24,111 nt of DNA from Candidatus Rifleibacteriota bacterium (GTDB taxonomy: Bacteria > Muiribacteriota > Ozemobacteria > Ozemobacterales > Ozemobacteraceae). The notes under the pieces are model-generated. The model saw only the letters and a program-made list of their open reading frames with translations, had not been told where the DNA came from and searched no databases. The DNA lies in the NCBI GenBank assembly GCA_028691595.1, contig JAQUZA010000008.1, forward strand, positions 1 to 24,111. Direction: 5' to 3'. Positions 1 through 5,507 of the stretch are shown piece after piece. A program made the position numbers and the translations under genes. The first letter of the stretch is position 1. The number at the start of each line of letters is the position of its first letter.

Positions 1-12
1 CTCTTCCGATCT
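1..12. other. Sequencing-adapter remnant at contig end
   Basis: The first 12 bases, CTCTTCCGATCT, are identical to the 3' end of the standard Illumina adapter. They are best read as untrimmed adapter rather than genome, so real sequence begins at about position 13. The reading frame of the first gene happens to stay open through the adapter, which could mislead start-site prediction. Confidence 0.9.
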
Positions 13-1722
13 ATGCTCACCCCTGCCGTGTCGATCAAGGCCGAAACGGCCGTTTCAAGGGTTGACCCCAACCGCAATTCTGAGGCAACTGCTGCTGACC
101 GTGCCTTTGTCGGTAATGCCACCAGGTTTGGGCTCACCGGCAAAACTGCCAGAACTGATGCCGAAGTTTCGTATCGGCGCATAGATAAAGATTTTAAGGT
201 CGTCGGCAGAGAAGGTGGCGTGCTTGAACTTGGTGAACGTGGCCTTGTTAACGATATTATGAGCGGTCGTGCCCGTCTTGATTACAAGTTCAGCGAAGCC
301 ATCAGCGCTTTTGCCGATGGTGAAAAGTCTGAAACCAATCTTGACGATGATGTCAGCCTGTCGGCGATCGATTATTCAAATTACAACAGCGGTTTCGTCT
401 GGTCAGCCGGCCCTGAAAACCGCCTTGAAGTGCGTGGCGGCCGCCAGATTGACGAAGAAGCGGGCCCTGCGGTTCGTTCTGATATTACCCGCGATAGTGC
501 CGCGGTTATTTATGACCGCAAGATCGGCAAAATGAACACCCAGGCAAAAATCAACAAGACCGGCTACGATGATGCCATAAATCTTGCCTCTGACTCTGAA
601 GTGCTCGAAATGAATTTTACTCTGGGCGCGGTTGCCGACGAAACCTTCTCTTGGAACGCCGGAATTGGCAGAATCGCGGTTGAAGATGATCTGGTGTTGA
701 GTGGCCTGCGCTCTGAAACGCGCAACTATAACCTTGATCTGAGCTATGAACCAAACCGGGTATTCAATGCGCGCGGCCTTTTTCAATGGCGGCGCGAAGA
801 TGATTTTCTTGCAAATTCACGTGCTGATACCGAGATTGCCGATTCGCAGCTTCGCTATGAACCAACCCGTGATCTGCGAACCCAGCTGAAATACAAAATC
901 GAGAATACTTCAAAAGTACTGCGTGACCCTGATCTTGACCCGGCAAAATATCTGCTGCCACCAAGTCTGCCGAATTCGGCCCAGGAAGAAGCAGAAATCG
1001 TTAACCGCTTCGAAAACCCGGTTCAAAAAACCACCGCCAATTTTATTACCGACTACCGTCTCAATAAATACCTGCAGGCCTATTTTGACTGGCGCCGCCG
1101 CGATCTCCAGGACCAGAAAACCGACATCAAGGTGTCGAGCAACGACCGCCGCACCTACGAACTGCGCTATACGCCCTTCGAAAAGTTGATGCTGACCACA
1201 GAATATGAAGAGGGCTTCAATCGCAATCACGAGCCTCAGAGTGAGCTTAGAGACAACATCAAGTCGATGAATCTCAGGCACGAGTTTTCAACCGGCTATA
1301 TTTTCGATGCCACCTACGAAGAAAAGCTCGAAAACGATGTTTATATAGATGCCAACGATACTTTTACCAAAAGCAAAATCCTCGACCTGCAGCGCCAGTT
1401 TAATTACTGGGCCAGTCTTGAACTTGGTCTGCAACATAATGACATTCAGGCCGCCGAACCGAGCAGTGAGTGGGAAAAACGCCTCGCGGTCGTGCTTACG
1501 CCCGTGTCCCGCAGCCAGCGCTATCGTTTCTTTGCCAAGCACAAAGACATAAGCGCTCGAATAAGCAGCGATCATTATGAAGGCGGAATCAGCTTTTCCC
1601 AGTTTATCGGTACCGATACCATCATTGACGGCGAATTCAAAAAGGTTCATTCGTCAAAAGGCATTGTTGGCCAGGGTTATGACGCAACCGTTTTTAATGC
1701 AAAAATGGTTATAACTTTTTAA
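13..1722 (+). CDS. Outer-membrane beta-barrel protein, C-terminal part (5' truncated)
   Basis: About 569 residues are present. The frame is open to the contig edge and no signal peptide is visible, so the ATG at 13 is probably internal. The protein is built from repeated short stretches with alternating polar and hydrophobic residues, rich in Tyr, Arg, Asp and Glu, as in transmembrane beta-strands joined by charged turns. It ends in Phe after a strand-like segment (AKMVITF), the typical C-terminal beta-signal recognised by the BAM assembly machinery. I infer an outer-membrane barrel of the porin/LPS-assembly-like size class; no specific family is recognised. There is no terminator between its stop codon and the promoter of the downstream RNA unit, so some readthrough into that RNA is possible. 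Confidence 0.7.
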   Translation: MLTPAVSIKAETAVSRVDPNRNSEATAADRAFVGNATRFGLTGKTARTDAEVSYRRIDKDFKVVGREGGVLELGERGLVNDIMSGRARLDYKFSEAISAFADGEKSETNLDDDVSLSAIDYSNYNSGFVWSAGPENRLEVRGGRQIDEEAGPAVRSDITRDSAAVIYDRKIGKMNTQAKINKTGYDDAINLASDSEVLEMNFTLGAVADETFSWNAGIGRIAVEDDLVLSGLRSETRNYNLDLSYEPNRVFNARGLFQWRREDDFLANSRADTEIADSQLRYEPTRDLRTQLKYKIENTSKVLRDPDLDPAKYLLPPSLPNSAQEEAEIVNRFENPVQKTTANFITDYRLNKYLQAYFDWRRRDLQDQKTDIKVSSNDRRTYELRYTPFEKLMLTTEYEEGFNRNHEPQSELRDNIKSMNLRHEFSTGYIFDATYEEKLENDVYIDANDTFTKSKILDLQRQFNYWASLELGLQHNDIQAAEPSSEWEKRLAVVLTPVSRSQRYRFFAKHKDISARISSDHYEGGISFSQFIGTDTIIDGEFKKVHSSKGIVGQGYDATVFNAKMVITF

Positions 1723-1743
1723 AAATAAATAAAATAATAATTG

Positions 1744-1772
1744 TTGACAAACAAAAACAAACATTATATATT
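1744..1772 (+). promoter_or_regulatory. Strong sigma-70-type promoter for the large RNA
   Basis: A perfect -35 hexamer TTGACA (1744-1749) is separated by exactly 17 bases from TATATT (1767-1772), which matches five of six -10 positions. The spacer is A-rich. Transcription should start at about 1778-1780, which is exactly where the 5' strand of the RNA's terminal helix begins. This is the best match to the housekeeping promoter consensus that I found in the window. Confidence 0.85.
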
Positions 1773-1778
1773 GGAATA

Positions 1779-2870
1779 GTTGAACGAACAGATCTTTGAA
1801 AATAGAATCGGTAGCCGAAAGGCAGTTGCTTCTGAGCTCCGGCAGGTTCCGGGCAGTAGTCCTAAGAAGGGTGCAGATGTCTGGCAACAGACAAAACGAC
1901 CCCGAAGAGAATCAATAATCTCGGGTTACGCGCAACCAAAGAAGAAGCAGGTGTCATAAGGCATGAACTCCATGGGGGGAGGGCTCCGCATCGACGGAGA
2001 ATCCAACTTCCACCGCAGAAAAACTCTAAGAGGGCCTCAAACCCTGAAAGAGGAAGGATAATATCCAGGGCGGTGAAGCCTGATACCCCGAAGGACAAAA
2101 GGTCAAGAGAGTTGTAATCGCGACGAAGGAGTGAAATCCGACGACGTAAGAGACGCTCCGAGCCGGGAGCAAAGCTTCAAGGTTTGATCGAATCTCAAGA
2201 TGGAAACTGGCTGCTTGCAGCATAGGGCCAGAGAAAGCCAGGGTCGGGTTGAACGTAAGTTCGGCGGCCAGGCAGTGGGAACTGCCAGCAATTTCTGGAA
2301 GAAAACCATGTAGAGACGATAACGGCGTAGAAGCAAGGCAGCTGTAAACAGTTGTCGATCGGTTCTGGGTAAAGCTCTGAAGATCAATACCCTGGGAGTG
2401 CCAGCGGGGTGGAACAAACCCGCAAGCTACTAAGGACGCAGGTTCTGCTGAGAGGTTGAGAAAACCTGGGAGCGGAATGCGGCAGGGCTGGAATCCTGCC
2501 TGTCACGTCCCGTAGTGATGGCGCTAAGAGGGAAGAAACCTAAGAAGGCGTTGGTGTTATCCAACCAATGAGAATGTGTGTTGAACCTTGAAGTCGGCAG
2601 AAGTTCACAAGAGAATAGAAAGACTAGATTAACTTCCAGTCTGGTGGTTGTATCGACGGCCTCGAGGGCGATGAACGCCTGAGGCTTGACGTAACCGATG
2701 CGCGTCATAGTGCAATCACGTTAATACTCTAAAGGATATGTAACGACACGAAGGGGGAATCAGCGACGGTGACGTAACTGATTAACCGCACGTTGAAAAG
2801 TCTTCGAGAAGGAAAACCGATTCTAATCTGCAAGTTCAACAGACAGCCCCCGGTAACACGGGGGCTGTTT
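1779..2870 (+). ncRNA. Large (~1.06 kb) structured non-coding RNA, unrecognised class
   Basis: No plausible protein gene covers 1723-2925. The unit has its own promoter and terminator. Its ends pair: 1779-1785 with 2834-2840 (7 bp), 1789-1793 with 2826-2830 (5 bp) and 1803-1812 with 2816-2825 (10 bp), all Watson-Crick. Local helices visible inside include 1814-1816/1821-1823 (GAAA loop), 1838-1842/1849-1853, 1878-1883/1888-1893 (GCAA loop), 1984-1988/1995-1999, 2007-2016/2070-2078 (one bulge), 2155-2159/2166-2170, 2248-2254/2259-2265 (GTAA loop), 2271-2276/2281-2286 (GGGA loop), 2339-2344/2349-2354, 2404-2408/2419-2423, 2481-2486/2495-2500, 2550-2554/2561-2565, 2659-2663/2681-2685 enclosing 2667-2670/2676-2679, and 2758-2763/2778-2783. 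Four loops are GNRA tetraloops. Size and closed shape recall GOLLD, ROOL and OLE RNAs, but I cannot identify it as any of them. It lacks rRNA, tmRNA, RNase P and group II intron hallmarks. Confidence 0.85.
1791..1803 (+). promoter_or_regulatory. boxA-like antitermination element
   Basis: GATCTTTGAAAAT closely resembles boxA elements of bacterial rRNA leaders (for example TGTTCTTTGAAAAC in Bacillus; the CTTT-A-A core is shared with E. coli). It lies about 12 nucleotides after the predicted start of a long untranslated transcript. BoxA RNA binds NusB and S10 and makes polymerase resistant to Rho, which a 1-kb untranslated RNA would need. Its core CTTTGAAAA (1794-1802) is the unpaired 5' bulge of the terminal helix, so it could stay accessible after folding. 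The function is inferred from sequence similarity only. Confidence 0.55.
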
Positions 2871-2876
2871 CTATAT
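2843..2876 (+). terminator. Intrinsic terminator of the large RNA
   Basis: A perfect 10-bp GC-rich stem (2843-2852 with 2859-2868; arm ACAGCCCCCG) with a six-base loop is followed by TTTCTATAT. It starts two bases after the end of the terminal helix of the RNA. On the opposite strand no T-tract follows, so it is directional. Confidence 0.9.
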
Positions 2877-2925
2877 ACCCGGTTTGTCTGATTTTATAAC
2901 TGCCCTCTAAAGTTTAAATGAGTTT

Positions 2926-3129
2926 TCAGCCGTTGTCATCAACCAGAACCGAGACACGTTCGCCCTCCTGCGGGGTGCGGTTCTTGAATTTCTCAATGGG
3001 AACATAAATCTCGATGGTGGCATCTGGTTCGGTGGGGTGCTTTACCACGACCACAACAATGCCGCCGGTTACCCGGTCAACCCAGCCAGTGACGCGTTTT
3101 TTCGCTTTTTCTCTTAAGTCTCTCTTCAT
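2926..3129 (-). CDS. Small DUF3006-like protein
   Basis: A 67-residue protein with a basic N-terminus (MKRDLREKAKKR) followed by a compact all-beta pattern: GWVDRVTGGIVVVVVK, a short acidic stretch, EIYVPIEKFKNRTPQEGERVSVLVD. The VDR...GG..VV...(V)PI..F...G..V.V pattern resembles the DUF3006 family of small beta-barrel proteins, whose function is unknown. No signal peptide or membrane segment is visible. The start has a good ribosome-binding site (GGAGAG, about 7 bases upstream). The gene is a single unit, convergent with the large RNA (49 bases between the RNA's terminator and this stop codon). Its link to the RNA, if any, is unknown. Confidence 0.75.
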   Translation of the reverse strand: MKRDLREKAKKRVTGWVDRVTGGIVVVVVKHPTEPDATIEIYVPIEKFKNRTPQEGERVSVLVDDNG

Positions 3130-3225
3130 TGTTGCTCTCCATATTTTTTTCTGCCGTCATAATCATGGTAACGCCTGATAATACAGTGCGCCAGTGGTCT
3201 GTTACATATCATTCAACAGCCACGA

Positions 3226-3310
3226 TGTCACCCCCGCGCTTGTCCCCGAAAGGGGGAAGGCGGGAATCTTATCTCTAACGACTTAGATCCCCGTTTGCAC
3301 GGGGATGACA
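3226..3310. repeat. REP/MITE-like palindromic repeat, copy 1
   Basis: An 85-bp element bounded by imperfect inverted repeats: TGTCACCCCCG at 3226-3236 is complementary to CGGGGATGACA at 3300-3310 in 10 of 11 positions. It contains two internal hairpins: a TCCCC/GGGGA stem with a GAAA loop inside a CCCGC/GCGGG-type stem, and ATCCCCG/CGGGGAT around TTTGCA. A related element lies at 11106-11171. The form resembles the dispersed CCCGC..GCGGG palindromes common in bacterial intergenic regions. It encodes nothing. The rest of the gap 3130-3398 shows no clear gene or RNA. Confidence 0.7.
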
Positions 3311-3398
3311 TAGAGGATGCTGATTTTGCATGTTCAATGCTGACAGAGCACTAGTTCAAAGTGACAAATGACAACTCTTTGAGTATTTTGCCTCTTGA

Positions 3399-4451
3399 TC
3401 AGTTGCCTTCAAGGCGTGCTTTTGCCGCCCGTGCTTCAATCTGATCACGACCGTCATCTTTTTCGATGACCTTCTGATACCAGAGCTGGGCATCAGCTGT
3501 GCGGCCGACTGCCGTGAGTGCATCGGCGAATTCGAGGGCTCTGACCATGAAGACCTTGTCGTCAGCCGGCTCGGGGTCACGGGTAAAAAGCTCTTCATAA
3601 AGTGCCACGAGCTTTTCGTTCTGCCCGGATTTCTGGCATGAAACAAGCAGGCGATTTTTGGCATCAGGCATCAATTCCGTATCGGGGTATTGCTTCAGCA
3701 GGTGTTCGAGCACGGCAATGGCATTGTTGTAATCTGGCGGATCTTCGCCGAGGAGATACAGGTTCGAAAGCCGCCAGCATGATTCCTGGGCTTGTTTAGT
3801 CAGCGGGCACCTTTCGATAACCTGCTTATGCAGTTCTTTGAATTGCTCAAGTTCCCATTTTTCCAGGCCGGTCATCTCTGTATAGAGTTTTACCGCCAGT
3901 TCATTCTGTTCTTCCTGGCTCAGGGCGTTTGAAACGCTGTAAGCACCTTCTGCCGAGGGGTTATAGGCACTGGTTGAGTCATCGCCGGTAGAAGCGAGCG
4001 TTTCGGCACCTGAAGTTACACCAGCCGGTGTGCTGTCTGCAGAATCGCCCTTGTTAACGCTTTCGAGCCATTTCTGGGCAAAGCTGTTGGTCTGGTCAAG
4101 CTTGAGAACTTCTTCGAATACGGCTTTTGCGCCTTCGCGATCGCCTTTTCTGAATTTGATCAGACCGCTGAGGTTCTTTAAAGAAAGACTCTTCGGGTAG
4201 CTTTCGATGCCCTTGGCCAGAATTGTTTCGGCGTTGTCATATTTTTGCAGCTTGCCAAGCAGCGATGCCGCTTCAACATAAAGTTCTTCGTCGGGATTGT
4301 CTTTGAGGGCGGTCTTGTAAAGCTGCAGGGCTTCTTCAAACTTTTTGGCGCTCTGCAGGGCGCGACCCTTTTTTACAACCTCTTCTGATGCTGTCAGAGT
4401 GGCCGAGAATGTCAGCAAGATTGCCAACAGCAGAAACCTGAATTTTGCCAT
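3399..4451 (-). CDS. Secreted or periplasmic tetratricopeptide-repeat protein
   Basis: 350 residues. An N-terminal signal peptide is clear (MAKFRF then a run of Leu/Ala/Ile to about residue 21, with a likely cleavage after TASA-type residues). Residues about 24-135 form TPR-like helical pairs (for example ALQLYKTALKDNPDEELYVEAASLLGKLQKYDNAETILAKG, written here only as a landmark in pieces: ALQLYKTALKDNPDEE and NAETILAKGIESYPKS). A Ser/Thr/Gly-rich linker follows (about 140-170), then a second TPR block to the C-terminus with outer-membrane-lipoprotein-assembly-like spacing (LLKQYPDTELMPDAK). An excellent ribosome-binding site, AGGAGG, lies 7 bases before the ATG. It is the last gene of the pseudopilin operon, 14 bases after the preceding stop, so it may scaffold or stabilise that envelope assembly, by analogy with TPR pilotins. 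Confidence 0.8.
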   Translation of the reverse strand: MAKFRFLLLAILLTFSATLTASEEVVKKGRALQSAKKFEEALQLYKTALKDNPDEELYVEAASLLGKLQKYDNAETILAKGIESYPKSLSLKNLSGLIKFRKGDREGAKAVFEEVLKLDQTNSFAQKWLESVNKGDSADSTPAGVTSGAETLASTGDDSTSAYNPSAEGAYSVSNALSQEEQNELAVKLYTEMTGLEKWELEQFKELHKQVIERCPLTKQAQESCWRLSNLYLLGEDPPDYNNAIAVLEHLLKQYPDTELMPDAKNRLLVSCQKSGQNEKLVALYEELFTRDPEPADDKVFMVRALEFADALTAVGRTADAQLWYQKVIEKDDGRDQIEARAAKARLEGN

Positions 4452-4465
4452 TACAAAACCTCCTG

Positions 4466-5023
4466 TTACTTTGCCTTTTTGCGAAGATTGCTAATTTTAA
4501 GCTCAGATTCGACACAAGTCGAGTAAAACTGACAGGCGATCGACAAGGTAGATGCCTTGCCGCCACCTTTCTCATCAGAGATGAGCTGCATGACCACATT
4601 GAGAAATTTGAAATTTCCAAATTCATCATACCTGGGTTTGAAAACAAATGACTTAACCTGGCGGGCTCCATGAAAATTCGATTCTTTGCCCTGCTCGTTG
4701 CGGAAAAGCGTCGCCTTTTCCTTGTCGTAAGTGTAACGGATTTCTTTTTGATCGCCGTCTCTGATTGCAAAAAAGGCGAAGGTATTGTCTTTGTTCTGGG
4801 GAATAACACGTTTAAGCGAACGAACATCGGTTCGCAGGCGCTCGACAATGTTGTCCATGAGGCGCTGAATGTTGAGCATATCAGTGCCCTTCTTGAAATG
4901 CCTGGTGGTTCGACTCATCAGCAGCATAGCCATGGTCAAAACCATGCTTGAAATAGCCACAACCACAACGATTTCCATCATGGTTACGCCGGCAGTTGCT
5001 TTTTTAAAGGCTTTATCAGCCAT
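4466..5023 (-). CDS. Minor pseudopilin, GspJ/PilW-like
   Basis: 185 residues from the ATG at 5023. This start is chosen over the upstream in-frame ATG at 5086 because it has a GGAGA ribosome-binding site, gives a normal short prepilin leader (MADKAFKKATAG) and overlaps the preceding gene by 8 bases. The type III prepilin signal is clear: Gly at -1, the conserved Glu at mature position +5 (VTMME) and a hydrophobic helix ending near LLMSR. The mature part has a long N-terminal helix and a C-terminal beta-rich domain (FAFFAIRDGDQKEIRYTY), as in GspJ-type pseudopilins. A prepilin peptidase not encoded here would process it. It probably forms part of the tip complex of a type IV pilus or type II secretion pseudopilus; GspJ assignment is by size, order and form, not by a diagnostic residue. 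Confidence 0.75.
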   Translation of the reverse strand: MADKAFKKATAGVTMMEIVVVVAISSMVLTMAMLLMSRTTRHFKKGTDMLNIQRLMDNIVERLRTDVRSLKRVIPQNKDNTFAFFAIRDGDQKEIRYTYDKEKATLFRNEQGKESNFHGARQVKSFVFKPRYDEFGNFKFLNVVMQLISDEKGGGKASTLSIACQFYSTCVESELKISNLRKKAK

Positions 5024-5507
5024 TGCGTTCTCCGAATTTAAGAACCGAAAGCTGCACTGACTGTTCTGATTTCTGGTCTGATTCATCTACCCGATAAAAA
5101 ACCTCAAGGTCGAGTCTGAGAATTCTGGCATCTTCATCCTGTGAATAGCCGAACTGATAACGGAAATAGCGGAATGAGGTTTCCATGTCTTTTTTAACGG
5201 CATCGTCGGCGACTGACTGCAGCGTTTCCTGCAGATCGGCATTGTCAAGAACCGGCACCTTGCCCTGGCCGGAGTATTTTTGAATCTTTTCGAGGCACTC
5301 TTTATAGGGCAGTCCAAGAAGACTGTCGAGAAAACTGGCCGCGATCTGCCCGGCCATCATGTGTTTGCCGACCGAATAAGCCCCGCGCGTCTGCGTGGTG
5401 CCCATCCACATCAGTGGCAGCATTGCCAGCCCGAAGAGAGTTACCCCGACCAGCAGTTCAATCATTGACATGCCCTGGCGATTTCTGGCTGTTGTGTTAT
5501 TCATCAT
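5016..5507 (-). CDS. Minor pseudopilin, GspI/PilV-like
   Basis: About 163 residues. Start codons GTG (5510), ATG (5507) and ATG (5504) are stacked in frame; 5507 gives the best distance from an AGGG ribosome-binding site, but the others remain possible. All overlap the end of the upstream gene, suggesting translational coupling. The prepilin leader is short and charged (NNTTARNRQG), with cleavage expected before MSMIE, giving the conserved Glu at +5, then a hydrophobic helix (LLVGVTLFGLAMLPLMW). The short mature domain has an amphipathic helix and a beta-sheet part with RFxYQFGYSQDEDARILRL-like strands. It is the second pseudopilin gene of the operon and likely a partner of the GspJ-like protein. 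Confidence 0.75.
   Translation of the reverse strand: MMNNTTARNRQGMSMIELLVGVTLFGLAMLPLMWMGTTQTRGAYSVGKHMMAGQIAASFLDSLLGLPYKECLEKIQKYSGQGKVPVLDNADLQETLQSVADDAVKKDMETSFRYFRYQFGYSQDEDARILRLDLEVFYRVDESDQKSEQSVQLSVLKFGERNG

Noticed and set aside
1862..2708. Four minus-strand open frames of 65-104 codons across the RNA region
   Set aside because: They overlap each other, lack ribosome-binding sites, have low-complexity Leu/Ser/Arg composition and no family resemblance; the plus-strand promoter, structure and terminator explain the region better.
1779..2870. Group II intron, or a remnant of one
   Set aside because: GNRA loops are present, but there is no GTGYG at a sensible 5' boundary, no recognisable domain V, no reverse transcriptase and no interrupted gene; instead it has its own promoter and terminator.
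1779..2870. rRNA, tmRNA or RNase P RNA gene
   Set aside because: None of the universal rRNA motifs, no tRNA-like ends and no RNase P core motifs were found. The boxA-like element alone suggested rRNA but the body does not fit.
5024..5086. Upstream ATG at 5086 as start of the GspJ-like pseudopilin
   Set aside because: It would give a long unlikely leader and lies within the coding part of the preceding gene; the ATG at 5023 has a ribosome-binding site and a normal prepilin leader.
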